From Numida meleagris (lineage: Eukaryota > Chordata > Aves > Galliformes > Numididae): DNA of 64,000 nucleotides. Position numbers and translations under genes: made by a program. This document shows, one piece after another, positions 12,784 to 25,500 of the stretch. The DNA is taken from NCBI RefSeq assembly GCF_002078875.1, contig NC_034411.1, forward strand, positions 35,566,115 through 35,630,114. Reading direction: 5' to 3'. Within the stretch, counting starts at the first letter, position 1; every line of letters begins with the position of its first letter. The notes beneath the pieces are model-generated. The model was not told the origin of the DNA and ran no database searches. It saw nothing but the letters and a program-made list of their open reading frames with translations.

Positions 12784-15700
12784 ATTTCACAGGAGTCCCT
12801 AGATGGCTGCAGCATTGTTGTGACTTGTTTGCGTCTTCCACCATGCCTCTGAAGTTTCCTTCAGATATTTGTGGTCCAGATGTCGATCTGATACAATTTA
12901 GTTATACCTTCCAAATATTGGTACCTTTTACTGCATATTTCTTGCCTACCTTTTCCTAGGAATGATCAAAATTGCAAATATTTTCTGCATGAAGAAGTCT
13001 TACTGATAGAAGAAAGCAAAATATGTAGATGAAACATTTATCTCATATATGCTTATCTTTAAATCAAAGCAATGTTTCATTGAACTGCTTGCTGTACATC
13101 TCAGAGTTCAATCTAATCCTTCTTGTACAGTGTAGAAAGGGAGCATATCCACCACAATCAGTTTTCAGGAGAGAGGAATGCAGTATATCTTGAGCACTCA
13201 AAGCAATTTCTAGGCCTTGTAGATAATCAGTATTCCACTTCATAAAAAGTTAAATATATTTCTGTTTTTCAGTCCTTCAAAGAATGTTGGAATTTCTCCT
13301 TTCTAGATTACTGTATGCAAAGTTTATTATGACTGCACTTCATCCATTACCTGGTTAGAGCTGTTACAGGGATTTAAGAGAAGTTTTCCAATTTACTAGA
13401 AGATTTTATTTTTACATTATGAGAAGACTTTGTTTAAGATATTGAGTGTGTTCATTAGAAAACTCACTCTTCCTTTGGAATACATTTGATGTGGATTTTG
13501 TTAGAATGAAAGAGATTTTGCACACTCTGCAGAGCTGAACAACAAAAACCACCACAACAACAAAAACAAAAAAATTAGGATCAGTGTTGTTCATGCTGAA
13601 TCATGTCTCACATGTAGAGGTAACTGTGTAGAGCTACAGTAGCGCTGCCTGTTGCGGCATGCAAGGACCTAACTATGATACAATGGAAGAAACACAGCTT
13701 GGAGGAATATGTATGTCCATGATCCCTCATTCATCCAAGCGAGAATACTGCTAAGTGAGGATGAGCTAAGATTGTTTCTGTAAAGCTGTGGCTCTGAAGG
13801 CAAAATATATTATGTTTAATTACTTCCATCTCACCACAGAAGTTAATACTGGCTTGTGAAAGTAAGACTATCCTAAGTTTTGAGGAGCTCACAGATAGAT
13901 TAATTCTTTCAGAACTGTAGCCAGCAATGTTCCAGCAAAATGTTTGATCACCTGACTTTCACACAACTGCACATCAAAAAGCATATTGCACATCAGTGAG
14001 GGAAAAAGAATACATCATTCAAGCTCCCCATTTCTCTGAAATGTGAAATAGTATATACAATCATTAATCTTCAAAGCAGCTACTGCAATTCTTGATGGAA
14101 ACAACATATCAGAGACAGAAGTTCAGCAGCTTTGGCTCTCAGCCCTTAATATAGCAAGCAACACAGATGAGCCTGCTGAGGTGATCTATACCAAGTGAAA
14201 AACTAGAAATGATCATGTCCCTAGCATTCCAATGCTTTGTTTTTAATGTATGTATTATTCTGAATAATGTTGTTAAAGACCTGGTTCCCCGATACTGTAG
14301 TTATTCTGTGAATATCAGATATAAAAAAAAGAACAAGGAATTTTCTATCCCTCATAATGAAATGAAAGGCTTGAAAACATCACATCAGGCATTTGGAAAA
14401 ACCCAGAATAAAAAGTCCCCAGATCTATCCCTTTAAATAGAAAACGTTGCGCTTTTTAAGCTTACAATTTTTAAGTCTTACCATTTTTTGTGAATCTGCT
14501 CAAGACTTACAAATTTTCAGGGATGAGCCTCCCCACTGTTGAGTGGGTTAGCAAAAAAAGAATTGTGCAATTCCCTGATTTACAGTTAAATCCAACAATG
14601 AGCTCCAAGATTTTTATTCGTTCCATTCCATGAACTAGTTTATCTTGGTAGAAAACTACTCTAGCCTTCTAACAGTAAATCCTTTGCACTGAGAATGTGC
14701 TTCACTTTTTTGTTTTCAATGTTGTTGAGGTAGATGCATCTTCCTGATATCTGAACACTATTTATTTTTATCTTTTGTTGTTACAGCTCACAAGCTAGGC
14801 CAGATTGTCAGTTTTTTATCATCATTTTATTATAATGTGTTGTTTTTTTCTGTTAGAATTAGGCACCGTTAGTTATTCCTTCCCACCTCTTTTCCTCCTT
14901 ATAAATAGCACTTCACACATTCTGGATTGTTTCCTGTACCTTACTACTCCTTCACTTTGTGTTGCTTTGTTTTCAGACTTCTTAGGGAAATAGTATCAGG
15001 GCTGTAAAAATAATTGAGCATCTGAAGAAGTTAATGCAATGGTAAATATTGTGTAATAAACATCAATTCAGTGGAGGACATACTAATTTGACAGCATATA
15101 TCTGTGGTATTTCCAGAATCCTCACTACTATGATAGTAAAGCCCTAGCAGAGAAAGACAGCGAACTCTTTTTCTACAAAAGAAGCGGCTCCAAAATTTCA
15201 CCTGTGGTGTTTGATGATTAACACAAAAGCACTGGTGGATCTTCTGGCTAAATAGTGGAATGAGTACCAAGAGACCATATCTTAATCTTTAGCTCTTCTT
15301 TAGGCTACTTAATAGCCTTGATATGTCATGTGCATTCTTTGTATCTCAAATTATACCTGCTAAATGGTAAAAACATTTCTCCTTTTCTTTTTTAAAATTT
15401 CTGTCTTGTTTATTTGGATAGAGAACTTGAGAGACAGTGTCACTAAGAGTACATCTGTGTAATGCCTTGCACAGAATCCCAAGATCTCTGTCGCAGTAAA
15501 TTTGAATGTAACAGTATCTTCTAATTCATTTATATTGCACCCGTACTATAATGTATGCTCATTACTGATGAATACTTACCTTCCATAGAGCTTATCCTGA
15601 AATGTTAATCATACATAATACGTAAATCATACATAATCCCTACAGGCCAGTCACACTTTATATGAGGTACACGTACTTGTAAGGACGTGGTTCCCATAAG

Positions 15701-17369
15701 TTGAACCATTCTAAATCCAGGCTGCTGCAGGCCTCCTTCACCTCTCCTGAACAAATATTGCCCTCCCATTCTGCTCTTCAATACATACCTAGTCTGAACG
15801 AAGGCCTGTCACCCTAACTGCTGTTGGATCAGTTGGATCAGAATGCAAAGATAAGCATGAAGTTAAAGAACTCATAGTGCCTATAGGTCTTATTTCATCT
15901 ACTTTTAGGTGCGTTCACACCAGTAAACATCTTTCTGGTCACATAAGTAAGTCTGATATTTGATGTAACATAACATAACTTTTGGGGGAAAAGTCACTTC
16001 AGCTTTTGTGACTTCACTTTCTCTTTGTTCTCAGTGGGAAATATTCCAGTAAATAATGACCCTTACACCTGCATTTCATTGGAATCCAGCCTCCATAATC
16101 TTAAAAAATCTTAACTGCAAAATGTTTTAAGCCAGCTGTATCTACAGTACGAATACCAAACAGATAAAGATGAATTACTTTCAATTCTAAGCTTTATTGT
16201 GGTTATAAAAAATTTTGTTTTAATGCTTATGCTACTGTAGCTTGCAGCCTCATGTTATTGATCAGGAAGCTTTGAGCTAATTTCCTAAAGGAAGTTAGAA
16301 TTTAGGACATTTTTCTTTGGTTCAAGAAGTACAGAAATGTCTTCAAATAATTGCTACGCTATGAAATTAGGTAGAAATACTGAAGAATAATTTGGAGGCA
16401 CAAAATGTTCTGTTTTAAAAGATTTTCAATTATTGTAAAGTATATTTTTGGTACAGCAGAAACAAGATTTTCTAGAAAAAGAGGTCTTACATGTAAGAGA
16501 TCTCTTTGGATACTTCCTGATCTAATACTTCTTTTACTGCGAATTTTCCTTAGTAAGAAGAAATGTACACCATAGTTGTACTATATATATACATATATCA
16601 TATATAAAAGATGAAAGAAAAAAGTCTCCATGGTGTTTTATCCTTTTTGGAATATATTTCTTCCTTTCTCTTGACTTAATGCATTGTGAGAACATATCTG
16701 AGGAATATTTGAGAACTCTAAACTGAGAGCGCCTTCTTTCTCGATATGACCCAACCAATCCAGCCACAAAAAGCATTCCCAAACCTTTCCTTCCCTCTGT
16801 TTTCCTTCCCCTCACTCACTAAGTAGATTTTCTTTTTTTTTTTACATTCTTTGCTGTTTATGTAGTAGCATTCATAAAAGGTTCCATTTTTCTCTCCTCC
16901 CTCCGAACACTTAATATAGTGCAGATGTAGAGAATATATCCCTTGTTATCAACCATAATTTATGTATGTGTTGAAAATAAAAATGAAAAGCATTCCATTG
17001 TCCCTGGAGATTGCTCCTTCTGCTTGTGCATATCCCTCACCTGCTGTGCTTTCCGTTTCATTTCATTAGAAAAAAAGCATCCCTTAAATTATTTTTCCTC
17101 TACTGACTAACAAACCCCTGGAACAATTTTAACTACTCACTTCAGACTATGAGCACTGGAGAGGTTAGATCTTGTCAGCAGTCTGCCTATTGCGCTTAGC
17201 TGTACCAACAAGATAAACTCAGCCTGGAGAACCCAAGCTGAGATAGACATGAACCTACCTACCTGGTAAACAAAGAGAAAGACAGTGTCCTTCATGCAAA
17301 TGTTGTAAAGGGTCTCATTCCTGGGGGAGTCAGACACTGCTTGCTGCAGATTTATTTTAAAGAAATGTA
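12784..17369. other. Unannotated intergenic stretch
   Basis: AT-rich, with an alternating TA-rich patch at about 16581-16608. No open frame of interest and no recognisable transposon. Several A or T runs are present but none is long. Confidence 0.45.
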
Positions 17370-17469
17370 GGCCAAATTCTGCCCCCCAGATACACCTTCA
17401 TTATACGGTTATTTTTGTCTCTTGACTTTGATGGGGACAGAGAGGTGTAAAGGAGGACAGAATTTGGCC
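17370..17469. repeat. Ancient palindromic interspersed repeat (MITE-like)
   Basis: Two inverted arms of about 27 bp flank a 45-bp loop. The left arm at 17370-17397 begins ggccaaattctg. The right arm at 17443-17469 ends cagaatttggcc. Their inner ends are tacacct and aggtgta. The loop contains ttgactttgatgggg. The arrangement resembles a palindromic repeat that I associate with turtle and crocodilian genomes (outer arms near 'ccagattctg', inner 'ttgacttcaatggagt'). I cannot name its family with certainty. It would be a very old, non-autonomous DNA-transposon-like element. Confidence 0.5.
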
Positions 17470-20400
17470 CCATTATTATGCCACTAATGAACATTATTTT
17501 AAGATCCAGGATGAAGCTTGTCTGGACAAGATTATAGAGGCCCACATCTGGAAAAGACGGGAGGAATGAAAGAGAGGAGAAAGAGTGGAGGCAGAGTTGG
17601 CTTTGAGATGAAAAATATCATACATTCTGTCATAATCCCTGGTGAAAGTGGGGGCATCCTAATTCACACTGATACGCATTCAGCACGTGATGAACCAAAA
17701 GGACTGGCTTCAATTGTGTGAAGGTGAAAAGGGTGGTATGTGAGATGAATTCTAGCCCTGGAGTTCTAGTTGAATTGGTATTTTTTTTATATTTACAGGA
17801 TAATCATATGTTTCAAATGGGAGATTGGCTAGTTGATCTCAGATATTTTTATTTGCCTTCTGAAAGAAATAAGGCTTATGTAACTACACTGTTTGTCTGT
17901 CAGTCCCAAACCGATGTGTTCTGAAACATATGACTGATTTCTGACAGAGGGGAGAGGTCTCAAGAGTGATGCCCAGATGCTCCTATCTGGTAGTTGTGGG
18001 TTTTTGTGAAAATTGGTAGTTATGAATAGAGGGAAGAGTTTGGACTTCAAGTTTGAGACAAGAGAACAGAAGAATTTAATAGCTGGATCGAGAAAGACAT
18101 GGAGGCCTGAAACAGGGAACAAAACAATATTTCCATGTTATGTCTGAGGCAGGTGTTAGATGTGTTCATAACCTGAACTCTGAAGCTCCAAATTTTCACT
18201 GTAACCTTAGGCTGACCCTACTATTACATACGTGTGATTTCAAAAACTGAAGATATATTCTATCCAAAGGTTGCATGTTATGTTGCACAGGACTTGAGAA
18301 AGCAACAGTGTGGAAGTTACTTATAACTTAAAACTCTCCATGTACAACTCTAGCTTTTTTCTTAAATGTTTTTCTGTTTCTTGTGTAGTGAGTTTTACTA
18401 TTCTGACCTTGTGGATGGCAGTGTAGGAGATCACACTACGGGGAAAACCTTCCCCCCCACATGGTTCTTCTTTCCTATGACCAACCCACATTTCAGTGAT
18501 TGCCAGCTGCTTCCAGGAGGCTGGGAGAAATGCGTAACAAGGCTGCCAGCACAAAGGACACAGACCACTACAATGGATATTTTTCTTTCTAGGCTACTGG
18601 AATTCAGAGAGCCAACCAGGAGCTGGTGATTCTAAAATTGCTTGAAAGGCTAGTAGCTCAAGCTGGGTTGTGCCAGCGTTACATAAAAAGTTACAGAGAC
18701 CCTTCTCCTCCCCTCCCCAAGCTGAGTCTTGTTGGCAATCCCTAGGTGAAAAGGCAAGTTCAGCTGGGCCATTACCTTCCTGCCTGGCTGCCAGGAGCAG
18801 TACTGCTGGTGGCCGACACAGCCCTCTGCCTGGGCACCAGGTGAAGCCTGTAGGCAATCACTGCCTGCTGTTCTGGGCAGGTGTAGGAAATTAAAGTGGG
18901 CCAGGGTTTGGGTAGTCTAGCTTGCAGCAAGAATGTAGTGAGTCTAGTGTTTTGTGAGGAAGTCTTGATGCTATTACAGGTATTTTTTTTTTAATATGTC
19001 TAGATATATGATAGATATCTGCTGATAACTGGTCTGATGCTGTTGAATATGTAGCATATTGCTTGAGTCACTTATTTAAAAAGTGGTTAGAAAGCTATAG
19101 TGTGGGGAATAACTCCTTAAAACTTGTCTGGGCGTGACTTCTGGAGAGAAAGATTGTGGAGGTTTTTGTGTGTGGATGTATATATGGTATTTTAATTATA
19201 TATTATACAAATGCTAATCCTATCTGAGGAGTTCATGCCTACATTTTGTTTCTTCTTATTGGCCTGAGTGAACTCTAACCCTATGACATTCATTTTTGGT
19301 ATGTTGATATATTTAGTATGCATTTATTGGTATAGAAGATGGAGAGTTCTGTAGGCTGCCTTGAAGGTGTTTCTCTGAGTCTTGATGCTAAGAGGGGTGG
19401 AGAACTGGATAAAATGGCGGTGCAAGCCACATTAAAGTAAAATAATGTTGTGCTCTGCTTGGCTTGCATCTGTTGCTAACGACGTAAGTACAATGTTTGT
19501 AATTGCAGTCATCCTTGCTGCTATAGTCACCTGGCTATAGAAGCAAAGGGCTTTCATGGGAGCAGGTGTTTGGTAATTCTGAATATTGCATGAAAGAAAG
19601 ACAGCAACTTCATCTATGTCATACAGCCAATGGGAATGGCTGACCTACTACAGAGCTGATTGAATTTTAATGAGTTGAATTATCTCTGAGTTAAGCTGGA
19701 TGCTATGCTTTTGGTCTGAATAACCTTGTTTATTGCATAGGTCCAAAGTGGAAATAAACTGGAAGAGAAAACCTAGAAAACAGTTCAGATTGACTTAACT
19801 GCTATGTATTAACTGAAATTCAGTTTGCCTGAACAAAATGTTTATGAAAGCACAAAAATGTAGCTATTAGACTAAGTTTTCCTACTCAAAATCTTCTTTC
19901 CTGCTTAGGTTTAGGAAACAAAGGCTCGGGAAGCATACCTTTCTTACGTGACTTGAATGTACTTGTTCTGGGTTTCGTTTTGTCTCTAATTCCTAATCAG
20001 AATAGTACTGGGGTAATACTAATGTTGGTAGTAGAAAGGCACATGGATAAGAGCTGGGTGCTAGCTAAGAAAATATCTAGAAAGGTGAGTAAACCTACTT
20101 AATGGCCTAGGAATTAAAGCAACCTCAGCACTCCATTTTGTGACTGTTCTGGGTATGCATAAGGAAACTTATCTGGCAGATGAGGATGTTGCTGGTAGAA
20201 TAGCTATGAAAGGTGAGATAAATTAAGTCTATACAAAAAGCAAAGCCTGCATATTAAAATACATGGAGGAGTCTGACAATATATTGCCTTGAGGTACAGT
20301 GGCATATTGATTCTGATCTGTTACAGTGTGACCTATTAAAGGATGGAAAGGAAAGCAGGTGGCAATTGCAGAGTGCTAATAACTTTATTTGGCGATTTGC

Positions 20401-21589
20401 AATTCCTGTAACCAGGAAAGCCAGAGAAATAAAGAAAATGTTGAAGTGCTTTATATACTGATATAAAAATATTTCCTATGCAAATAACAGCATAAAGCCG
20501 GCTGTTCTTTACAGCATACTTCTGTAAGAATTTCTCACAGATATTTGTAGAACCTCAATGTTGCCTGGATCCTTTTGTTTGCTTGCTGTTTGTTTCTTTG
20601 TTTACTGAATGTTTGCATGCATTCTTGTCCTTTTGGAATAGATGCATCTGTGCGTATATAAAAATCTTAAGTGGGCATCAGCATATAAAGCTTGATTCAG
20701 TGCACTTTTAATCAGAATAGTCTTAAACTAAGATAGTACTGCAGCTCGGAGGTACTGCTGTACATTGAATTTTAGATCCTTCAGGGGCATCTGGCATGCA
20801 GTGCTTGTGTGGACTTGATTTTTGCTTCAGGTGTCATGAAAATGCATTGATGGTCTTTTGAAGACGAGCTTCTCTCTAGTTTTCTGTTGGAGTTGGGGAA
20901 AACCTGCAAGTCCTTTATGCTGGTGAGTAAAAATTATTTGTCTATAACATTAATGACTCTGCTTATAACTATCTTGTTACGCTTAATTTTTGTAGTATTT
21001 ATGTATGTCAGCATCTGGCTGGTTTCTGAATAATACTTTCTCAAGGTAATATACCTTGAGCCCAATTCTAAGGATAACTTAAATTTTCTTTCCACTTGTA
21101 TAGAAGTAGGCTTTTCTCCAGCTGAAGTGGTAAGCAGAGAGCTCTTCTACTGTGTTCTCATCAAATGATATGAATGAACAACTTTACCATTCAGAGGTTA
21201 CTTTCAGTTAACTGGATGCAAGTGTAGACTTTTGAGTTCAGTATCGCATCAGTTCACTTCTCTGGCAAGCTACAGATTGTCTGCCAGCAAACAGTCACCA
21301 AACTGAAATGCTGTGCTGAGTTTGAATAATTATTTCTTGGTGCTATATGAGTAAGTTTTCATTTCTGTGCCTAACATAGCTTTGCAGTGTGTGGGCAACT
21401 ACTGATGTGGCTTTTCATAGTGTGAAAAAGGTGTTGTTTTTCCCCCTGCTGAAACAAGTTTCAGCTAAATAGCAACACACATCAACTTCTACCAAACGAG
21501 ATGGCACTGGACTGTAAAAGCTACCACAAAGCATCTTTTACGTTGAGACGAATGCCAGTGTTAGGGATGTAGGTGTGGGGGCAGGCCAA
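17470..21589. other. Repeat-free upstream flank of the CpG island
   Basis: About 4 kb immediately upstream of the island in which I recognise no interspersed repeat. Composition rises locally in GC at 18660-18890. No coding potential that I recognise. Enhancers or upstream non-coding exons could lie here but nothing in the sequence proves it. Confidence 0.45.
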
Positions 21590-22170
21590 TGCAGCGTGGC
21601 CCACGGCAACGAGCTGACGGTGCTTCAAGGCGCGACCCGGACACGGGGCTCCCGCTCGCGCTGTGCCCGCCTTAGCCTACCCCGGGGTGAGGAACGCCAG
21701 CTGCGGCTCGGCCGGGTCCTGGGAAGCCCCGGGAGCTCCTGCCTAGGGCCGGAGAGGTGCTGCTGGGGGCATCCGGCAGCCTAAGGGGTGCGGGCAGGCA
21801 AAGACTCCCAGGCTTGCAGCGAGGGAGCCTCTTCCCTCCGGAAGGAGGGAAGCTGCGGCGGCCACTCGCCCGGAGCCGCGCGGCTTTGTGCTCTCGCAGC
21901 CAGCCACCTTCGGGAGGGAGCGGGGAGGAGCTCAGCCCGGGCGGGCGGCGGCCCCTCCACTGCGCCAACCTGCAGGCGGCTGGAGGCTGCGGCCCCGCCC
22001 GGCCTCCGCCTGCACGGGGCCGCCCCCCTCGCGCCGCCGTCCCGCGCGGAGCCGCACGCAGCTGCTCCCCGCGGCAAATGCTGCAGGCGGCAGCGGCAGG
22101 GAGCGCCTTCATTCCCCTTAGTCCCCTTGCTCTGCTGCCCTGTCGTACCTGCAGCCTCTCCTCCTTCCTC
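21590..22170 (+). promoter_or_regulatory. CpG-island promoter of the PLD5 exon
   Basis: An abrupt change from AT-rich flank to a CpG-dense block of roughly 580 bp, with many CpG dinucleotides and GC-box-like sequence (gcccgggcgggcggcggccc at about 21936-21955, and ccccgcccgg near 21993). No convincing TATA box is placed before it. Such islands mark the start of vertebrate genes, and this one lies a few hundred bases 5' of a coding exon on the + strand. The transcription start cannot be fixed from sequence. Overlapping open frames here (up to 228 codons) on both strands are products of high GC and few stop codons, not genes. Confidence 0.8.
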
Positions 22171-22385
22171 CACCCCTCCTTCCTTCTTTGCTATTCTCCT
22201 CTTTTCCCCTTCTCTTCCCATTTTGTGTGTTGTTCTTTTTTATTATTGTTTTTGCTTTCCTCCTCTTTTTCCCCCCATCTTTTTTTTCTTCCTTTTTTTT
22301 TTTTTTTTGACCCTCTTCTTGTGGTGCCTCTTAATTTCCAGTTTCTTCTAATTTTTTTCTTTGGACTGTGCCTTGTCATGTCAAG
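22171..22385 (+). promoter_or_regulatory. Pyrimidine-rich 5' leader of the PLD5 exon
   Basis: Between the CpG island and the start codon, the coding strand is strongly C/T-rich, including a T run of about 20 near 22289-22308. If transcribed it would be 5' untranslated region. It also provides a good splice acceptor (cttaatttccag, AG at 22339-22340), so the coding exon could instead be preceded by a short leader intron whose first exon lies in the island. Confidence 0.5.
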
Positions 22386-22443
22386 ATGGAAGTCAGGCAT
22401 GACTGGCTTTCCTCATCCCCCCATGAAGGCTTCGAGCAGATGA
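22378..22443 (+). CDS. Upstream ORF overlapping the PLD5 start
   Basis: A 21-codon open frame (plus stop) begins at an ATG eight bases before the PLD5 start, in another reading frame, and ends inside the PLD5 coding sequence at 22443. Its start context is moderate (G at -3, T at +4), while the PLD5 ATG has the strong context A at -3 and G at +4. If the leader is contiguous, scanning ribosomes meet this ATG first, which would lower or regulate PLD5 translation. The peptide itself is probably not functional. Confidence 0.45.
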   Translation: MSRWKSGMTGFPHPPMKASSR

Positions 22444-22571
22444 GGCTGAAGAGTAGACCTAGGGAGCCATCACCGAGCCTCACGAGAGTAGGTGCGAACT
22501 TCTACAGCACCGTCAAGCAGCAGGACTACAGTGCCAGCGTCTGGCTGAGGAGAAAAGACAAACTGGAGCAT
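22386..22571 (+). CDS. PLD5: PLD5, inactive phospholipase D5, first coding exon
   Basis: A 62-codon exon encodes the cytosolic N-terminus of what I recognise as PLD5. The peptide starts MEVRHDWLSS and runs through the family-specific stretches SPSLTRVGANFYS and VKQQDYSASVWLRRKDKLEH. PLD5 belongs to the PLD3/PLD4/PLD5 group of type II membrane proteins: a short cytosolic tail, one membrane anchor, then a lumenal PLD-like domain. PLD5 is considered catalytically inactive because it lacks the intact HKD motifs. This exon would supply the tail only; the anchor and PLD domain must lie on later exons, which I did not find in the window. The start at 22386 has A at -3 and G at +4. The exon ends in phase 0 at CAT before GTAAGC. 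It lies just 3' of a CpG island. Identification rests on memory of the family, not on a search. The alternative is another gene sharing this N-terminus, which I consider unlikely. Confidence 0.78.
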
Positions 22572-22577
22572 GTAAGC
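22572..22577 (+). other. PLD5: 5' splice site after PLD5 exon 1
   Basis: The bases GTAAGC directly follow the last coding triplet CAT and fit the vertebrate donor consensus GTRAGT at five of six positions. The recognisable PLD5 peptide stops exactly here and the downstream reading frame (SHPSFLSFQTSV, then stop) has no family resemblance, which supports this as the exon end. Confidence 0.75.
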
Positions 22578-25500
22578 CATCCCTCCTTTCTTTCCTTCCA
22601 GACCTCTGTCTAGGTGCTCTAGTAGGCTTTGTCTCTCTTAGCTTGGGCTCCAGAAGAGAGGTCTTGCTCGAGTGGTTGAGCATGGCATTTCCCAAGTGGT
22701 AGAAAAAGAAGCTACTCAGAAGTCCCAGACTGGTCAGTTCCAAGGTAAATAGGATGTCAGCACTGTTCCCAAACCACATCTAAGTTTTTCTCTCACTGGA
22801 AATATTTTTGAATGTTCTTGGCTTATTCTTCTGTTCCTCCAAATGTGGGAGGAGAAATACTGGGATGGTGCAGGTGGAGGTTAGAGCATTTATCTTGCAG
22901 TGTTTATAGTGTAGTTCTATAATTGCCAAATGAAAATAGTTTTTTTTTTTTTTAAATTACTGTGGTTTTGTGTGGCTTATCCTTCCTTCTTCCTGCGTAG
23001 GACTCTGAAAATGTTCAGTCTGTATGGGGTAGAGATTTCCTTCAAGGCATCTATTGCTGCAGCAATGGTACATGACTTAACTAAGTGTGTTTGGAACCAT
23101 AGTTGAACTGATGCTGTGGGTAGCTGTAGTGAATATTTTATGAGAATTTAAGGTGCTTCTAAGTATTCCTGCCTCCTGATGTTTGAAGGCATTTTTCATG
23201 TTACTTCTAACAGGAAGGAAATGGATTGAGATGGCATGCATGCTGTCTAAGAGTTTTCTGAGTAGCTTATTAGATGAAATCCATTGTTACAGTATACAGT
23301 ACAATCAGAACATGAAAGTGGCTGCATACGTACAGGGATTCAAAAGAATGTGGATGGGTTTGCATAATGCAACTGTGTCATCCTTTATATTGGTGAATTA
23401 TTTGTGATCAGTCACATTGTCTTCAAGATGCACAGAAAAATATTTCCTGTGACACAGCACCTGAAGTCTCTTTAGGTAGAAATGATCTTATCCTTATAAT
23501 AAGTTGTCTTTATTGTATGAAAATTCTAAATGGCATAATATAGTCCTTTAAAGATGAAACCTGAAAAACACTTGAGTGATTGATAAGGTATCGCACTTCC
23601 CCCCCCCACCACCACCTCCTCCCCTCCCCCTGTCTTCCCACCAACCTGCAGAATATCTTATTCATGTTAGTGAAATCTTAAATTTGAGTTGTTTGTGCTT
23701 CTGGAGAAATGAAGAGAACTGATGAACTGCTGGAAATACCACATTTCAAATTTTGACAAAGATATTGAATCCTATCTGCCTTACCACGCACATTTTTGTG
23801 ATTCCTCATGCTAACAATGCTTCACAGTTGTAAGCTTGTAAGGAGAGCGTTCTCCCATTGTGAATCAAGAAAGCCCAGTGCTTTATCTCAGCTCAGCTGA
23901 TGGCTAAAACACAGGACACAGCAGTCTGACTTCTGGCTTTTGTGACAGGATTTTGCAATGTGTGCCTACATGTTGATATGTGTCAGCAAATGAATGATTA
24001 TTCATTTGAGGTAGTGGTGAATAATCTGTTTAGTAGCTAAATACTGTTCTGGTAGCTGAAAATTGGCATGCTCAAGTATCTGCATTTGAAATGAAATAGG
24101 TGTTAGCTTGCTTGAGGATGACCAAGTGCTAAACCTTTATTTTGGATATGTTTTTTTTCTTTTTTTTGTCATTTGGATCTTTTGATAGTTGGTATTTTGT
24201 TACAACAACAATCTTGAATAACCCTGCAGCACTGGTGTGAAAAGCTTTTTCTGCTATCGCTTGGATATGAATGCATGTTCTTCTGGGGATTTCCCTCTCA
24301 TTTGATCCAGTTATTTTTATTCCCAGACCCACTTGAACAATGGAAAAAATATACCTATAACATTAATATTTCTCGCTTTCAATGAAGAATTTCATTGGCA
24401 CTTACTGTGAATACCCTGCAGCACATTAGATGTGCCAACTTTAAATATGTGAAATACTGTTGTGATTTAAAGTAACTGCATTAGTCCTGAGTGTTGCAAA
24501 AGTCAGGGTATTGTATATGTTCCCTTAACAAATGTGAACAAAACATGTATTAATTTCTAGATTGCATTCTGCTTACACAATTTTCTTGCAAGGTTATTTT
24601 CTATTTCAGATAAATCTTCAAGAGCTTCAGTGTTTTATTGCCAAAGAAATTACTTTCTACACCCCACTCTTCTGGTCCAAAAGACAAACCTATTAATTAG
24701 AGATGCATTGCTTTGAATGATGTAGGCATTGATGGATGATAGCTTACGGCCTATATTGGATGATGATGATGTACAAACTTCAAGGTAGATGGCAGTCATG
24801 AAAAACTTTTCATTGCGGCGCCTCACCCTCCTATACTTTCCTTGAGTTAATTATGTTATTTGATACCAGAAAAAATCAATATTCAAGGAGTGAGCATTCA
24901 CATAGGCACCTATTTTTTGAAAGTATGTCATCATAAATTTGATGCTCTGTGATGGCGGATATAGGCAAAAGAAGTTGCATATTGTGAGTACAAGTTAAGA
25001 TATGCATGAACAGATTTTGAAGATTTAGATGTACTCTTTAGGCCTTGTGGAAGATTTTTTTCTTTTTTTGCTTCATTGGAATTCTCTTAAATTGACCTCA
25101 TTGTGGTTGTAATAGGGATAAAATTATGCACATATATTTTGAATGCTATTTCCAGTAAATTCTGGTAGACCACAGTAGATAAAGTATATTGATTTTCATT
25201 AAAGTGAGTGGCATGACTTATTCATGTGTGACATTTATTAATTCATATATAGTTTAAGGAACTGAAAAACATTTTCTAAAGTCATTTTTCATATATGTGT
25301 ATATAATATTAAAAAACCTCAAATGCACAGGTTGTTTCTGGATTGCAAAACAAAGTTTGGTGGTTTGATGTTGCTTCTTTTAAATGGGTCTGAATTTGAA
25401 GAGTGTAGTAAGGTGGCTGAAAATTCAACTGTTGCCATAGCTTTAAAATGCTAAAAGCCAAGAAGAAGTTGAGATGCACAAATATGCTACAGTTTCTTAA

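Noticed and set aside
20915..20930. A GTGAGT donor-like site upstream of the CpG island
   Set aside because: One donor-like hexamer without a matching promoter or open frame is expected by chance every few kilobases.
21672..22443. Long open frames in the CpG island on both strands (up to 228 codons)
   Set aside because: High GC gives few stop codons. The frames are low-complexity and overlap each other on both strands. Only the distinct 62-codon frame from 22386 has a family resemblance.
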